From positions 124,001-188,000 of the forward strand of contig NZ_CP033006.1 in the NCBI RefSeq assembly GCF_005237295.1: 64,000 bases of DNA. Reading direction: 5' to 3'. Shown piece after piece: positions 42,752 through 55,063 of the stretch; position 1 is the first letter of the stretch; every line of letters begins with the position of its first letter. Origin of the DNA: Buchnera aphidicola (Macrosiphum euphorbiae) (GTDB lineage: Bacteria > Pseudomonadota > Gammaproteobacteria > Enterobacterales > Enterobacteriaceae). Made by a program: the position numbers and the translations under genes. The notes under the pieces were generated by a model, which ran no database searches, was not told the origin of the DNA, and saw only the letters and a program-made list of their open reading frames with translations.

Positions 42752-44554
42752 ATGATGGATTTAATTCCAAAAGAAGATGTATTTTTATTGAACAAAAAAA
42801 CTGAAGAACAATCAACAGATTCAGTAATTAAAAATTTATTTGATGTTTTTGGTAGAGAATTGTTTTTTCATCAAATTACTTTAACTGGTTTTCCTGTTAT
42901 TTGGATTAATAAAATATTATTAATAGAAGTAGGAAAATTTTTATGTAATTTATCTCAACCATATATTATGCTTTATGATTTGCATGGTATAGATGAACGT
43001 CTCAGATTGAATCGTGAAAATTTACCTAAAGCTGATTTTTCTGTTTTTTATCATTTGATATCTATTGAACGCAACTCTGATATTATGATTAAAGTACCAT
43101 TGTTGAAACATGATTTAATTTTGCCAACATTTACTGTTCTATTTCCTAATGCTAATTGGTATGAACGTGAAACTTGGGATATGTTTGGTATTGTTTTTAA
43201 TAAACATCCTAATTTGACTCGTATTATTATGCCTAGTACATGGAAAGGGCATCCATTAAGAAAAGATTATTCAGCAAGAGCAACTGAGTATGAACCTTTT
43301 TTCTTAAACGAAGAGAAAGAAGATTGTGAAATGGAGGGACTAAGATTTAATCCTGAGTCATGGGGTATGAAACGTAAACATGATAACGTAGAATTTATGT
43401 TTTTAAATTTAGGACCTAATCATCCTTCTGCTCATGGTGCTTTTAGAATTATTTTACAATTAGATGGTGAGAATATTATAGATTGTGTTCCGGATATTGG
43501 ATATCATCATCGCGGAGCTGAAAAAATGGCAGAACGTCAGTCATGGCATAGTTACATTCCATATACTGACCGAATCGAATATCTTGGTGGTTGCGTAAAT
43601 GAACTTCCTTATGTGTTAGCTGTAGAAAAACTAGCTAATATCTCAGTTCCAGAAAAAGCAGAAGTTATTAGAGTAATGATGTCAGAGTTATTTCGAATAA
43701 ATAGTCATTTATTATATATTTCAACTTTTATTCAGGATGTAGGATCTATGACTCCAGTTTTTTTTGCTTTTACTGATCGTCAAAAAATATATGATTTAGT
43801 TGAAGCAATTACAGGTGCTCGTATGCATCCTGCTTGGTTTCGTATTGGTGGGGTAGCTAACGATCTGCCAGAAGGTTGGCATGTTTTATTAAAAGAGTTT
43901 CTTGATTGGATGCCAAAACGATTAAAATATTATATAACAACTGCTTTAAAAAATAGTATTTTAATTAATCGCTCAAAAGGAATTGCTGAATATAATAGAA
44001 AAGAAGCATTGCAATGGGGTGTGACTGGTGCAGGTTTACGTGCTACAGGATTAGATTTTGATGTAAGAAAATGGAGGCCGTACTCTGGATATCAAAATTA
44101 TACTTTTGAAGTACCAATAGGTTCAGGAATAAGTGATTGTTATTCGAGAGTTATGATTAAAGTAGAAGAAATTTATCAAAGTCTTATTATTTTAAAACAA
44201 TGTTTGCATAATATGCCAAAAGGTTCTTTTAAATCTCAAGATCCATTAACCACACCGCCTTCTAAAGAATGTGTTTTACAAAATATTGAAACTATGATTA
44301 CTCATTTTTTGCAAGTTTCTTGGGGTCCAGTTATTCCAGCAAATGAAAGTTTTCAAATGATTGAAGCAACAAAAGGAATTAATAGTTATTACTTAATCAG
44401 CGATGGTGGTACGATGAGTTATCGTACAAGAATACGTACACCTAGTTTTCCACATTTACAACAAATACCTTCAGTAATTCGTGGAAGTTTAATATCAGAT
44501 TTAATTGTATACTTAGGTAGCATAGATTTTGTTATGTCTGACGTGGATAGATAA
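42752..44554 (+). CDS. nuoCD: NADH-quinone oxidoreductase subunits C and D, fused
   Basis: Fusion of the 30-kDa and 49-kDa subunits that line the quinone site, as in E. coli. 600 residues: the NuoC part (about 1-190) with [12 protein letters not shown] and HPLRKDYS, then the NuoD part with [32 protein letters not shown] and [11 protein letters not shown]. nuoE follows after 2 bases. Confidence 0.99.
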   Translation: MMDLIPKEDVFLLNKKTEEQSTDSVIKNLFDVFGRELFFHQITLTGFPVIWINKILLIEVGKFLCNLSQPYIMLYDLHGIDERLRLNRENLPKADFSVFYHLISIERNSDIMIKVPLLKHDLILPTFTVLFPNANWYERETWDMFGIVFNKHPNLTRIIMPSTWKGHPLRKDYSARATEYEPFFLNEEKEDCEMEGLRFNPESWGMKRKHDNVEFMFLNLGPNHPSAHGAFRIILQLDGENIIDCVPDIGYHHRGAEKMAERQSWHSYIPYTDRIEYLGGCVNELPYVLAVEKLANISVPEKAEVIRVMMSELFRINSHLLYISTFIQDVGSMTPVFFAFTDRQKIYDLVEAITGARMHPAWFRIGGVANDLPEGWHVLLKEFLDWMPKRLKYYITTALKNSILINRSKGIAEYNRKEALQWGVTGAGLRATGLDFDVRKWRPYSGYQNYTFEVPIGSGISDCYSRVMIKVEEIYQSLIILKQCLHNMPKGSFKSQDPLTTPPSKECVLQNIETMITHFLQVSWGPVIPANESFQMIEATKGINSYYLISDGGTMSYRTRIRTPSFPHLQQIPSVIRGSLISDLIVYLGSIDFVMSDVDR

Positions 44555-44556
44555 TT

Positions 44557-45065
44557 ATGAATAAAAAAAAAGTCAAATTCGAGAAATTTCTATAAAATTT
44601 AAATTAACTAATGAAGAAATAAGTGAAATAGAAAATCAAAAGAAATATTATGAAAATTTTCGTGCTATTTCAATAGAAGCATTGAAAATTGTTCAAAAAA
44701 AACGAGGCTGGATTTCTGATCAAGCCATTTATGCTATTGCTGAAATACTTCAAATCAAACCAAGTGATGTTGAAGGAGTTGCTACTTTTTACAGTCAAAT
44801 TTTTCGTCAACCCGTAGGTCGTAATATCATTCGTTATTGCGATAGTGTCGTTTGTTTTTTAACTGGTTATAAAACAATCAAAATAGCTTTAGAAGATTAT
44901 TTAAAAATAAAAATAGGAGAAACCACTAAAGATAATAGATTTACCTTATTACCAGTTTGTTGTTTGGGAAATTGTGATAAAAGTCCAACAATCATGATTA
45001 ATGAAGATACATACTCTTTTTTAACTCCAGAATCTATACCACATTTGTTGGAATCATACAAATGA
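44557..45065 (+). CDS. nuoE: NADH-quinone oxidoreductase subunit E, frameshifted in an A9 run
   Basis: 24-kDa subunit with a 2Fe-2S cluster in the NADH-oxidising module. As written the ATG at 44557 runs into a stop after 12 codons. The rest of the protein is open in another frame from after 44564. Adding one A to the A9 run at 44563-44571 joins them into 169 residues that match E. coli NuoE (166) from the N-terminus (start [17 protein letters not shown], then [11 protein letters not shown]). Cluster cysteines CDSVVC and CCLGNC are intact. The product may arise by slippage on the A run, or a shorter 127-residue form could start at TTG 44682. A sequencing error is possible. The stop overlaps nuoF by ATGA. 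Confidence 0.9.
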
Positions 45066-46396
45066 ATAAAATTTTACGTATTGCAGAGACACATCCTCTA
45101 ACTTGGCGGTTAAGAGATGATCAAAAAACTGTGTGGATTAAAGAATATTGTAATTTAAATGGTTATAAAGCTTTAAAAAAAGCATTAAAAGATATGTTAC
45201 CAGAAGATATTGTGAATATAGTAAAAGAATCTGGTTTGAAAGGAAGAGGAGGGGCAGGATTTTCTACTGGTTTAAAATGGAGTTTAATGTCTAAAAATAC
45301 ATCTTACATAAAAGAATGTTCTTATTTAGTATGTAACGCTGATGAAATGGAACCTGGCACATATAAAGATAGATTATTAATTGAAAAAATTCCCCATCAA
45401 TTAATTGAAGGAATAATATTGGCGTCGTATGCATTAAATGTTTCTCGTGCGTACATTTTTTTAAGAGGAGAATATATTCAAGCAGAATACATTTTGAAAA
45501 AATCTATACAGGAAGCAATAAATTTTGGTTATATTGGATTAAATATTTTAGGAAGCAGCTTTAATTTTGAATTAGTTTTACATACTGGAGCTGGGCGATA
45601 TATTTGTGGTGAAGAAACAGCTTTAATCAATTCTTTAGAAGGTCGTAGAGCGAATCCTAGATCCAAACCACCATTTCCAGGAGTATTTGGTTTATGGGGA
45701 AAACCTACTTGTGTAAATAATGTCGAAACATTATCTAACGTTCCATCTATTATACTAAATGGTGTAGATTGGTATAAAAGTTTATCTAGAAGTTCTGATA
45801 CAGGTACTAAATTAATGGGTTTTTCAGGAAAAGTAAAAAATCCTGGTGTTTGGGAATTACCTTTTGGTATTACTGCTCGTGAAATTTTAGAAGATTATGC
45901 ATTTGGAATGAAGTCTGGTTTTTTCTTAAAAGCTTGGCAACCAGGTGGTGCAGGTACAGATTTTTTAACTGAAGAACATTTAGATCTTCCAATGGATTTT
46001 AATAGTATCAGTCAAGCTGGTAGTCGTTTAGGAACTGCTCTTTCTATGGCTGTTGATAACAAAACTAATATGGTTTCTCTTGTGTATAATATAGAAAAAT
46101 TTTTTGCTCGAGAATCATGTGGTTTATGTACTCCATGTCGAGATGGATTGCCATGGATTGTAAAAATATTAAAAAGTTTAGAACAAAAAACAGGGCAAAA
46201 GAATGATATTCAAAATCTAGAACGATTATGTTTTCATTTAAGTCCTGGAAAAACATTTTGTGCTCATGCACCCGGAGCAATAGAACCTTTGCAAAGTGCT
46301 ATCAAATATTTTCGATCTGAATTTGAATCTGGAATTAATGTAAAAAAAATTCATTTGAATAAAAAAATCATTGGGATTCAATCTAATGATATTTAG
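45062..46396 (+). CDS. nuoF: NADH-quinone oxidoreductase subunit F
   Basis: NADH- and FMN-binding subunit with cluster N3. 444 residues (E. coli 445): FMN/NADH loop [10 protein letters not shown] (61-70), [33 protein letters not shown], and cluster cysteines in [12 protein letters not shown] with a further one in FCAHAPGA. It is coupled to nuoE through an ATGA overlap. Confidence 0.99.
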   Translation: MNKILRIAETHPLTWRLRDDQKTVWIKEYCNLNGYKALKKALKDMLPEDIVNIVKESGLKGRGGAGFSTGLKWSLMSKNTSYIKECSYLVCNADEMEPGTYKDRLLIEKIPHQLIEGIILASYALNVSRAYIFLRGEYIQAEYILKKSIQEAINFGYIGLNILGSSFNFELVLHTGAGRYICGEETALINSLEGRRANPRSKPPFPGVFGLWGKPTCVNNVETLSNVPSIILNGVDWYKSLSRSSDTGTKLMGFSGKVKNPGVWELPFGITAREILEDYAFGMKSGFFLKAWQPGGAGTDFLTEEHLDLPMDFNSISQAGSRLGTALSMAVDNKTNMVSLVYNIEKFFARESCGLCTPCRDGLPWIVKILKSLEQKTGQKNDIQNLERLCFHLSPGKTFCAHAPGAIEPLQSAIKYFRSEFESGINVKKIHLNKKIIGIQSNDI

Positions 46397-46476
46397 TTGA
46401 AATATCAAAATTGTTATAGAAAATATTTATTTTAATTAGATTACTCTAAAATAGAAGTTTTTGGAATTATTCTCTT

Positions 46477-49212
46477 ATGGCTAAAATTTATATAGATCAT
46501 AAAATTTATAATGTTAATAAATCAGGAAATTTATTGCAAGCCTGCTTATCTGTAGGTATTAATGTTCCTTATTTTTGTTGGCATCCTTTATTAGGAAGTT
46601 TAGGAGCATGTCGTCAATGTGCAGTCACACAATATGATAGTTTAGAAGATCGTAAAGGTCGATTAATTATGTCTTGTATGACTCCTGTAACTGATGGAGC
46701 TATTATTTCTGTTAAAAGTGCTGAATCAGAGATTTTTCGAAGTACTATTATTGAACTTTTATTAACAAATCATCCTCATGATTGTCCAGTATGTGAAGAG
46801 GGTGGTCATTGTCATTTACAAGATATGACTGTAATGACAAAACATAGTATGCGAAATTATAGATTTAAAAAAAGAACACATAAAAATCAATATTTAGGAT
46901 CTTTTATTAAACATGAAATGAATCGATGTATTGCGTGCTATCGTTGTGTTCGATACTATAATGATTATGCAGATGGTGTTGATTTTGGAGTGTATGGTGC
47001 TAATAATAATGTTTATTTTGGTCGTGTAGAAGATGGTAAATTAGAAAGTGAACATTCAGGAAATTTAATAGAATTATGTCCTACTGGAGTATTTACTGAC
47101 AAAATTCATTCTAAAAAATATAGTCGTAAATGGGATATGCAATATGCTCCAGGCATATGTCATAATTGCAGTATTGGATGCAATATTAGTATTGGAGAAC
47201 GTTATGGTGAAATACGTCGAATAGAAAACAGATATCATGAAAACATAAATCATTATTTACTTTGTGACCTTGGTCGTTTTGGGTATTCACATGTTAATTT
47301 GAATGAACGTCCAAAAAAACCTACATATATTAATTGTAATAATCATTTAACTGTGTTGAATTTTGATGAAGCTATAAAAATGGGAGTCACTTTCTTTAAA
47401 AAATATAAGCGTATAATTGGAGTTGGTTCTACGAGATCAAGTATAGAAAATAATTTTGCATTACAAGAACTAGTCGGAAAAGAGAATTTTTCTAATGGAA
47501 TGTCTAAAAAAGAGCAAGCGTGTATTAGAGTAATTTTAGAATTTTTAAAAAATAATTATATATATACTCCATCGTTAAAAGAAATTGAAAGTTATGATGT
47601 AATTTTAGTTCTTGGAGAAGATCTAACACAAACATCTGCTCGTGTTGCTTTAGCTGTTCGTCAAGCAGTTAAAAATAAAGCAAAAGATATAACACATTTA
47701 CATGGAATACCAAAATGGAATGTTTCTTCTAGTATTTATATTTCAGAAAAATTTAGAAACTCTTTATATATAATGCATACACATGAAAGTAAATTAGATG
47801 ATATTTCTGAATGGTGCTATTTTGCACCTATCGATAAACAAGTAGATTTAGCATCTGCCATTGCTCATGAATTAGATAAAAGTTTACCAAAAGTTTTAAA
47901 TCTAGATTTAAAATTAAAAGAAAAATCATTATTAATTGCTAATCGATTGATTTCATCTAAAAAAACATTGATTATTTCAGGTTCTCATTCTTTTAGTGAT
48001 TCTATTATACAAGCAGCTATAAATATAGCTAAAGCCATTAAAATTCATACTATTAATCATCATGTCGGTGTTACTTTTTTAACATCGTCTTCTAATTCTT
48101 TGGGTTTAGCATTGCTCGGAGGTATGTCTATAGAATGTGTTTTAGATAAAATTAAACAGGAAAAAGCAGACGCTGTAATTTTTATGGAATACGATTTATA
48201 TCGTTTTGCCTCTCAACATGATTGCGATCATTTTTTTAAAAATAAAAAAAATGTGATTACTATAGATCATCAGTATACAGAAACTTATAAAAAATCTGGA
48301 TTATCTTTGCCTTCAACAAATTTTACTGAAAGTTCTGGAACAATAATAAATTTTGAAGGAAGAGCACAGCGTTTTTTCCAAGTTTATGATCCCAGTTTTT
48401 ATAATAAAAATAATTGTCTTTTTGATAGTTGGAAATGGTTGCATACAATCAAATCAAAAATTGATAATACAGAAGTATATTGGTTTAATTTAGATGACGT
48501 AATCAATACTTATTCCAAAAAATATTCAATTTTCGAAAAAATTAAAACAATAGAATTAAGTTCTAGTTTCAAGGTGCAGGGACAAAAAATTGCTCGATCT
48601 CCTATTCGGTCTAGTGGAAGAACATCTTTACGTGCGGATATCGATGTTCATGAACCTTGTCAGCCTAAAGATGTTAATAGTATGTTTGCGTTTTCTATGG
48701 AAGGATACAATCAACCCGACGCGTCTGTATCTCATATTCCTTTTGCTTGGTTTCCTGGATGGAATTCACCTCAAGCATGGAATAAATTTCAGATAGAAGT
48801 AGGTAAAAATTTAATATCTGGTGATTCAGGAATACATATTTTTAAAGAAAATAAAAGTAAAGTCGATATGTATTCAAATGTAATTTCAAAAAATTTTATA
48901 ATAAAAAAACAGTGGAATATAATTCCTTATTATCATCTTTTTGGAAATGAAGAATTAACTCAATATTCTTCTGCTATACAAGAAAATATCCCTTTAGAAT
49001 ATGCTTTAATTAGTCTAATAGATGGAATTAAGTTAGGTCTAAAAAAAGATTCTATAATAGAATTTAATTGTTTAAATAAAGATTATTATTTAGCAGTACA
49101 ATTCTCTAAACATTTAAGTGAAAAACAAATAGGCTTGCCAATTGGAAGAAAAGGTTTTCCTATTATGCTTGTTGGTAAAACAATTAAATTTTTACAGGAA
49201 TTTATTCAATGA
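46477..49212 (+). CDS. nuoG: NADH-quinone oxidoreductase subunit G
   Basis: Large 75-kDa Fe-S subunit of the peripheral arm, 911 residues (E. coli about 908). The N-terminal 2Fe-2S ferredoxin domain has [15 protein letters not shown]; then [25 protein letters not shown], and the extra CHNCSIGC...CDLG set for the off-path cluster N7 also found in E. coli. The molybdopterin-like C-terminal domain is more diverged. It overlaps nuoH by ATGA. Confidence 0.98.
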   Translation: MAKIYIDHKIYNVNKSGNLLQACLSVGINVPYFCWHPLLGSLGACRQCAVTQYDSLEDRKGRLIMSCMTPVTDGAIISVKSAESEIFRSTIIELLLTNHPHDCPVCEEGGHCHLQDMTVMTKHSMRNYRFKKRTHKNQYLGSFIKHEMNRCIACYRCVRYYNDYADGVDFGVYGANNNVYFGRVEDGKLESEHSGNLIELCPTGVFTDKIHSKKYSRKWDMQYAPGICHNCSIGCNISIGERYGEIRRIENRYHENINHYLLCDLGRFGYSHVNLNERPKKPTYINCNNHLTVLNFDEAIKMGVTFFKKYKRIIGVGSTRSSIENNFALQELVGKENFSNGMSKKEQACIRVILEFLKNNYIYTPSLKEIESYDVILVLGEDLTQTSARVALAVRQAVKNKAKDITHLHGIPKWNVSSSIYISEKFRNSLYIMHTHESKLDDISEWCYFAPIDKQVDLASAIAHELDKSLPKVLNLDLKLKEKSLLIANRLISSKKTLIISGSHSFSDSIIQAAINIAKAIKIHTINHHVGVTFLTSSSNSLGLALLGGMSIECVLDKIKQEKADAVIFMEYDLYRFASQHDCDHFFKNKKNVITIDHQYTETYKKSGLSLPSTNFTESSGTIINFEGRAQRFFQVYDPSFYNKNNCLFDSWKWLHTIKSKIDNTEVYWFNLDDVINTYSKKYSIFEKIKTIELSSSFKVQGQKIARSPIRSSGRTSLRADIDVHEPCQPKDVNSMFAFSMEGYNQPDASVSHIPFAWFPGWNSPQAWNKFQIEVGKNLISGDSGIHIFKENKSKVDMYSNVISKNFIIKKQWNIIPYYHLFGNEELTQYSSAIQENIPLEYALISLIDGIKLGLKKDSIIEFNCLNKDYYLAVQFSKHLSEKQIGLPIGRKGFPIMLVGKTIKFLQEFIQ

Positions 49213-50177
49213 TTTGGTTAGACACAAACATTATTAAAATAATTTTTTGTTTGTTAAAAGTTATTTTTATTTTATTTTTAACGGTTTTTTCTGCTGCTAT
49301 GTTAAGTGTGATTGAACGAAGATTGCTAGCTTTTTTTCAAAATAGACATGGACCTAATCGAGTTGGTTGGATGGGAAGTTTACAATTATGTGCTGATATG
49401 ATTAAAATTTTTTTTAAGGAAGACTGGATTCCTCCTTTTAGTAGAAAGTTTATTTTTGTTTTATCACCAATAATAGCTTTTACTTCATTATTATGTGTTA
49501 TTCCAATTATTCCTTTTACTTCGCATTTTGTTATTATTGATTTAAATATAGGGGTTTTATTTTTTTTAATGATGGCTAGTTTGTCTGTTTATTCCGTATT
49601 ATTTGCTGGTTGGTCTAGTAATAATAAGTATGCATTGTTAGGATCTATGCGTGCTTGTGTTCAAACGTTAAGTTATGAAGTATTTTTAGGCTTATCATTA
49701 ATGGGAGTAGTCGCTCAATCAGGATCTTTTAAAATATCTGATATTATAAACAGTCAAAGAGATATATGGAATGTTTTCCCACAGTTTTTTGGTTTTTTAA
49801 CATTTTTTATAGCAGGTTTGGCAGTATGTCATAGACATCCCTTTGATCAACCTGAATCTGAACAGGAATTAGCTGATGGTTATCACATTGAATATTCAGG
49901 AATGAAATTTGGTCTATTTTTTATTGGTGAATATGTTTCTATTATTACAATTTCTTCATTAATAGTAACAATTTTTTTTGGTGGTTGGCTTGGTCCTTGG
50001 ATTCCTGGATTTATTTGGTTTGCTTTAAAAACTATTTTTTTTATTGTTATTTTTATTTTGATCCGAGCATCTTTACCAAGACCACGGTATGATCAAGTAT
50101 TACTATTTGGATGGCAATTTTGTTTGCCATTAACATTATGTAATTTGTTTTTAACTGCTTTTTTTATTTTGTTATAA
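49209..50177 (+). CDS. nuoH: NADH-quinone oxidoreductase subunit H
   Basis: Membrane subunit forming the quinone channel. 322 residues (E. coli 325), eight transmembrane helices, with [18 protein letters not shown], the acidic loop [20 protein letters not shown] and [11 protein letters not shown]. All conserved charged residues of the family signature loops are there. nuoI follows after 23 bases. Confidence 0.99.
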   Translation: MIWLDTNIIKIIFCLLKVIFILFLTVFSAAMLSVIERRLLAFFQNRHGPNRVGWMGSLQLCADMIKIFFKEDWIPPFSRKFIFVLSPIIAFTSLLCVIPIIPFTSHFVIIDLNIGVLFFLMMASLSVYSVLFAGWSSNNKYALLGSMRACVQTLSYEVFLGLSLMGVVAQSGSFKISDIINSQRDIWNVFPQFFGFLTFFIAGLAVCHRHPFDQPESEQELADGYHIEYSGMKFGLFFIGEYVSIITISSLIVTIFFGGWLGPWIPGFIWFALKTIFFIVIFILIRASLPRPRYDQVLLFGWQFCLPLTLCNLFLTAFFILL

Positions 50178-50200
50178 ATTTTATAAGAGATTTTTTATTT

Positions 50201-50743
50201 ATGATATTAAAAAATATTATTGTCGGATTTTTTACCCAAATAAGAAGTATTTTAATGGTTGGTATGAATATTTTTTCTAAATCTGAAACTAAATTATATC
50301 CAGAAGAAAAAGTATATCTAGCTCCTCGTTACAGGGGTCGTATTATATTAACTCGTAATATAGATGGACAAGAACGTTGTGTTGCTTGTAATTTATGTGC
50401 TGCAGTTTGTCCTGTTGATTGTATTTCTTTACAAAAATCTGAAAAAACTAGTGGTCGTTGGTATCCAAAATTTTTTAGAATAAATTTTTCTCGTTGTATA
50501 TTTTGTGGTTTATGTGAAGAGGCTTGTCCTACAGCTGCAATACAATTAATTCCTGATTTTGAGTTATCTGATTTTAAAAGAAAAGATTTAATATACGAAA
50601 AAAAAGATTTATTAGTTTCAGGTCCTGGTAAATATCCAAATTATGATTTTTATAATTTTTCCGGTGTAGCTATAAAAGGTAAAAAACCGGGCGATTTAAA
50701 TATCGAATCCAAGCCTGTCGATGTAAAAGATTTATTGCCATAA
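50201..50743 (+). CDS. nuoI: NADH-quinone oxidoreductase subunit I
   Basis: Ferredoxin-like subunit with two 4Fe-4S clusters (N6a, N6b). 180 residues, as in E. coli, with [16 protein letters not shown] and [16 protein letters not shown]. The APRYRGRI-like start of the peripheral domain ([11 protein letters not shown]) is conserved. nuoJ follows after 10 bases. Confidence 0.99.
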   Translation: MILKNIIVGFFTQIRSILMVGMNIFSKSETKLYPEEKVYLAPRYRGRIILTRNIDGQERCVACNLCAAVCPVDCISLQKSEKTSGRWYPKFFRINFSRCIFCGLCEEACPTAAIQLIPDFELSDFKRKDLIYEKKDLLVSGPGKYPNYDFYNFSGVAIKGKKPGDLNIESKPVDVKDLLP

Positions 50744-50753
50744 GGAGATTTTT

Positions 50754-51269
50754 ATGGAATTTGTTTTTTATATATGTTCATTTTCAGCAGTTATTTCTAC
50801 TTTTTTTGTGATTATCCAAAAAAATGCAGTATATTCCTTGTTGTACTTAATAATTTCTCTTTTATCCATATCTGGTATTTTTTTTTCACTCGGAGCTTTT
50901 TTTGCTGGTGCTTTAGAAGTTATTGTTTATGCTGGAGCTATTATAGTGTTGTTTGTTTTTGTTATTATGACTCTTAACATCAGTAATGAATATGATTTAC
51001 AAGAGCAAAATTACTTAAAACCTATTTTTTGGATTGGTCCTAGCATTTTATCATTAATATTATTTTCATCTATGACTTATGCAATATTTTGTTTAAAAGA
51101 AAAAAGAATAGATGGTATTTTAATTGATTCTAAAATGGTGGGGATGAATTTATTTGGTCCGTATGTGCTCTTAGTTGAATTATCCTCTATTCTTTTATTA
51201 TCTGCTTTAGTTGTTGTATTTCATATTGGAAAAGAAAAGAAATATTTAAATAAAAATAAAATTCTGTAA
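50754..51269 (+). CDS. nuoJ: NADH-quinone oxidoreductase subunit J
   Basis: Small membrane subunit, 171 residues (E. coli 184), five hydrophobic helices. The family stretch EVIVYAGAIIVLFVFVIMTL with its membrane glutamate and the flexible helix is present. AAGGAG precedes the ATG. The C-terminus is shorter than in E. coli. Confidence 0.97.
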   Translation: MEFVFYICSFSAVISTFFVIIQKNAVYSLLYLIISLLSISGIFFSLGAFFAGALEVIVYAGAIIVLFVFVIMTLNISNEYDLQEQNYLKPIFWIGPSILSLILFSSMTYAIFCLKEKRIDGILIDSKMVGMNLFGPYVLLVELSSILLLSALVVVFHIGKEKKYLNKNKIL

Positions 51270-51299
51270 TCAATTAATTTTTATTAAGGATAATAATGC

Positions 51300-51602
51300 A
51301 TGATTTCTTTATTTCACGGATTGTTTCTATCATTAATATTATTTATTTTAGGTTTAACTTCTTTAATTGTTCGACGTAATATATTGTTTATATTAATTGG
51401 TTTAGAAATAATGATGAATGCTGCTGGATTAGCATTGATAGTAGTTGGCAGTTACTGGCATCAAACAGATGGTCAAATAATGTATATATTTGCTATTACT
51501 TTAGCTGCATCAGAAGCTAGTATAGCTTTGGCATTATTACTTCAAATTTATAGGCGTAAAAAAACATTAAATATTGATATTTTAAGTGAGATGAATGGAT
51601 GA
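51300..51602 (+). CDS. nuoK: NADH-quinone oxidoreductase subunit K
   Basis: Three-helix membrane subunit in the proton path. 100 residues, as in E. coli: [13 protein letters not shown] with the first key glutamate, and [18 protein letters not shown] with the second. A nearby ATG at 51296 is out of frame; MISLFHGL from 51300 aligns with the E. coli start. It overlaps nuoL by ATGA. Confidence 0.98.
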   Translation: MISLFHGLFLSLILFILGLTSLIVRRNILFILIGLEIMMNAAGLALIVVGSYWHQTDGQIMYIFAITLAASEASIALALLLQIYRRKKTLNIDILSEMNG

Positions 51603-53434
51603 ATATTATTTTTTTCATAATTTTATTTCCACTAATCGGATTTTTATTTTTATCTTCTGTACAAGGTGTTATTTCTAGAAAAAGTATATCAAAAATAGGT
51701 ATATTTTCTATATTTATATCATTTATTATAACTTGTTTTTATGGTGCAAGTATTATTGAAAATAATGATCAAATTTTTACTCAGATATTGTGGAAATGGT
51801 TATCTATTAATGAATTAAATATTGATTTTGCTCTATTTTTAGATGGGCTGTCTTTAAGTATGTTATTTGCAATTACAGGTGTAGGTTTATTAATACATAT
51901 TTTTTCTTCTTGGTATATGAGACACAAAGAAGGTTACTCACGTTTTTTTGCATATACTAATTTGTTTATAGCAAGCATGTCAGTTTTAGTGCTAGCTGAT
52001 AATTTTTTGTTTATGTACTTAGGATGGGAAGGAGTCAGTGTATGTTCTTATTTATTAATTGGTTTTTATTATACTGAATATAGAAATAACATTTGTGCTT
52101 TTAAAGCTTTTATTTTAACTCGAATTTCTGATATTTTTTTAATTATTGCAATATTTTTAATATATAAAAAATACAATACTTTTAATTTTCAAGAAATTAA
52201 ATTTTTATTAAGTTTTTTGAACATAGAAGGTTTTTCTGATCTAAATCTTATCACACTTTTCTTATTATTGGGTGTGATTGGGAAGTCAGCTCAATTACCG
52301 TTACAAACTTGGTTATCTGATGCAATGGTTGGTCCAAGTCCTGTTTCTGCTTTAATACATGCTGCTACTATGGTAACAGCAGGTGTTTATTTGATAGCAA
52401 GAACACATTTTTTATTTTTACTAACTCCTGAAATATTATATTTTGTAGCGCTTATTGGCACATTAACAATATTAATTGCTAGTTGTTCTGCTTTAGTTCA
52501 AAATGATATAAAACGTATTTTAGCCTATTCTACAATGAGCCAAATAGGATATATGTTTTTAGCTCTAGGGGTTAAGGCATGGAGTGCAGCGATTACACAT
52601 TTGATTGTGCATGCGATTTTTAAAGCATTATTATTTTTATCTGCAGGTTCATTAATCCTGTCATGTAAAAATGAAAAAAATATATTTAAAATGGGTGGTT
52701 TACGTAAACAGCTACCTTTTTTATACATTAATTTTATAGTCGGAGGTGCATCTTTAATTTCTTTTCCGTTAATTACCTCTGGGTTTTATAGCAAAGGTAA
52801 TATTTTATTTAATGTTTTACAAACTGATCATTTTTATTTATTTTTAATCGCGTTATTTTGCTCTTTTTTAACAGCTATTTATACATTTAGAATGATTTTT
52901 ATTATTTTTCATGGAAAAAATGTTCATAAAGTTAGTTTATCTAAAAATTTAGCACACAATATTTCATTATTCATTCTTTTATTTTTTTCTACTGTGTTTG
53001 GTTCTTATATATCACCACCATTGTTATATGTATTTCCTTTATCTTATTTATTGACAGATAATAAATTAATATTTGAAATAATATGCAGTATATTATCTAT
53101 TTCTGGAATATATTTCTCTTATTATTTTTGGATTCAAAATCCATATTGGATTAATAAAATTTTTGAATTTAAATTAATAAGATGTATATATTACTTTTTT
53201 TTAAAAGGATGGGGTTTCGATTGGTTCTATAATATATCTTTAGTAAATTTTTATTTGTATGTATCTAAAATTTTATCTTCTGATCCATTCAACAAAATTG
53301 TCAATTTTTTTCTAAAAATGATTCAAATATTTAATTTTTATTTATTAAAAACTAGTAATGGTTATACAAGATGGTATGTAACTTCAATAATATTAGGTGT
53401 AAATTTGATTTTTTTGTTAATTTTATTTTATTAG
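51599..53434 (+). CDS. nuoL: NADH-quinone oxidoreductase subunit L
   Basis: Antiporter-like proton-pumping subunit with the long lateral helix. 611 residues (E. coli 613). The key glutamate lies in [17 protein letters not shown], the discontinuous-helix lysine in [17 protein letters not shown], followed by [20 protein letters not shown]. The C-terminal lateral-helix part is weakly conserved and very hydrophobic. Confidence 0.98.
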   Translation: MNIIFFIILFPLIGFLFLSSVQGVISRKSISKIGIFSIFISFIITCFYGASIIENNDQIFTQILWKWLSINELNIDFALFLDGLSLSMLFAITGVGLLIHIFSSWYMRHKEGYSRFFAYTNLFIASMSVLVLADNFLFMYLGWEGVSVCSYLLIGFYYTEYRNNICAFKAFILTRISDIFLIIAIFLIYKKYNTFNFQEIKFLLSFLNIEGFSDLNLITLFLLLGVIGKSAQLPLQTWLSDAMVGPSPVSALIHAATMVTAGVYLIARTHFLFLLTPEILYFVALIGTLTILIASCSALVQNDIKRILAYSTMSQIGYMFLALGVKAWSAAITHLIVHAIFKALLFLSAGSLILSCKNEKNIFKMGGLRKQLPFLYINFIVGGASLISFPLITSGFYSKGNILFNVLQTDHFYLFLIALFCSFLTAIYTFRMIFIIFHGKNVHKVSLSKNLAHNISLFILLFFSTVFGSYISPPLLYVFPLSYLLTDNKLIFEIICSILSISGIYFSYYFWIQNPYWINKIFEFKLIRCIYYFFLKGWGFDWFYNISLVNFYLYVSKILSSDPFNKIVNFFLKMIQIFNFYLLKTSNGYTRWYVTSIILGVNLIFLLILFY

Positions 53435-53539
53435 TTTAATTTAAAATAGTATGTTCTATTAATAAATTTATATTTTCTAAAAATAAAAAATAATTCCATT
53501 AATTAAATAGTTATAGTGAATAATAGGAATATACGTGTA

Positions 53540-55057
53540 ATGTTACTCTCTTTGTTAATTATCATTCCATTTTTTAGTAGTTTTTTTTCTTTTTTCTCTT
53601 ATAGACTGCATAAAAATTTTCCTCGCTGGATTGCATTATCAGGAATAATTTTCACATTATTAATTGTCATTCAAATATTTATTCAGAAAGATGTTAATTT
53701 TTTTCAGACAAGACATGATCTTGACTGGGATCATCAATTAATTATACCTTGGATATCAAGGTTCGGTATTGAATTTAACATTGCAATTGATGGTTTTTCT
53801 ATTATCATGCTTATTTTTGCTTCTTTTTTGTCTATAATAGCGATTTTATGCTCATGGCATGAAATAAAAAAAAACGAAGGATTTTTTTATTTTAATTTTA
53901 TGCTTGTTTTAACCGGAATTATTGGTGTTTTTATTGCTTGTGATCTTTTTTTGTTTTTTTGTTTTTGGGAAGTTATGTTACTTCCAATGTATTTTTTAAT
54001 TGCATTATGGAGTGATCAAACTGAAAAAAATAAAAACTTTCTTGCCGCTAATAAGTTTTTTTTGTATGGACAGGTTTCTGGTTTAATACTTTTATCGTCT
54101 ATTTTATTATTGGTTTTTAGTTATTATCAAAGTACTAATATATTAACCTTTAATTATAATTTATTGCTTGATACACCAATTAATCGACATATAGAATATA
54201 TAGTTATGATAGGTTTTTTCTTATCATTTGCTATAAAAATGCCTATTGTTCCATTTCATGGATGGTTACCAGATATACATTCCCAATCAGTTTCTTGTGG
54301 TGCAGTAGAAATTATTGGTGTTTTACTAAAAACTGCTCCTTATGCTCTTTTACGGTATAATTTAGTTTTATTCCCTTATTCAACAGAAAAGTTTTCTTTC
54401 ATTGCAATGTTTTTAGGTCTTTTAAGTATTTTTTATGGAGCTTGGCTTGCTTTTTCTCAAACTAATATTAAACGATTCATTGCTTATTCTTCTGTTTCTC
54501 ATATGGGTTTAATTTTAATAGCTATTTATAGTAATAATGAAATAGCGCTTCAAGGAGTAGTCATTCAGATGTTATCAAATAGTTTGACTACTGCTGCTTT
54601 ATGTATTTTATCTGGTCAAATCTATAAACGTTTTAAAACTCAAGATATAAAAGAAATGGGGGGTTTATGGTCTTGTATTTATTGGATTCCAGGTTTTTCT
54701 TTGTTTTTTTCTCTTGCAAATTTAGGGGTTCCTGGAACAGGAAATTTTATTGGTGAGTTTTTGATTTTGTCTGGTGTATTTCAAGTTTTTCCAATAGTGT
54801 CTATATTAGCAACAATAAGTATTGTTTTTTCTTCTATTTATTCTTTAAACATGATGCAAAAAATTTTTTATGGTCCATGCAAAAAAAAATTTTCAAATTT
54901 TTTTATAAAAAAAGAAGAATTATGGTTAATAATAGTATTGATATTTATGTTAGTTTTTTTAGGTTTAAATCCACAAAAAATTATAGATATTTCATATAAT
55001 TTTATACATAACATTGAAAAAGAATTTAATAATTCTATTCTAAAGATAAGGTTGTAA
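53540..55057 (+). CDS. nuoM: NADH-quinone oxidoreductase subunit M
   Basis: Second antiporter-like subunit. The ATG of MLLSLLIIIPF aligns with the E. coli start and gives 505 residues (E. coli 509); a GTG at 53516 in frame would add eight. Key residues remain: glutamate in FWEVMLLPMYF, lysine in IKMPIVPFHGWLPD, lysine in VLLKTAPY and glutamate in GTGNFIGEF. The loop after HSQ reads SVSCGAVEIIG where APT-GSV-LAG is the usual family sequence. Confidence 0.97.
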   Translation: MLLSLLIIIPFFSSFFSFFSYRLHKNFPRWIALSGIIFTLLIVIQIFIQKDVNFFQTRHDLDWDHQLIIPWISRFGIEFNIAIDGFSIIMLIFASFLSIIAILCSWHEIKKNEGFFYFNFMLVLTGIIGVFIACDLFLFFCFWEVMLLPMYFLIALWSDQTEKNKNFLAANKFFLYGQVSGLILLSSILLLVFSYYQSTNILTFNYNLLLDTPINRHIEYIVMIGFFLSFAIKMPIVPFHGWLPDIHSQSVSCGAVEIIGVLLKTAPYALLRYNLVLFPYSTEKFSFIAMFLGLLSIFYGAWLAFSQTNIKRFIAYSSVSHMGLILIAIYSNNEIALQGVVIQMLSNSLTTAALCILSGQIYKRFKTQDIKEMGGLWSCIYWIPGFSLFFSLANLGVPGTGNFIGEFLILSGVFQVFPIVSILATISIVFSSIYSLNMMQKIFYGPCKKKFSNFFIKKEELWLIIVLIFMLVFLGLNPQKIIDISYNFIHNIEKEFNNSILKIRL

Positions 55058-55063
55058 TCAGTA

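Noticed and set aside
44557-44595. A 12-codon peptide as a regulatory leader of nuoE
   Set aside because: The restored NuoE aligns through this segment, so it is better explained as the 5' end of a frameshifted nuoE.
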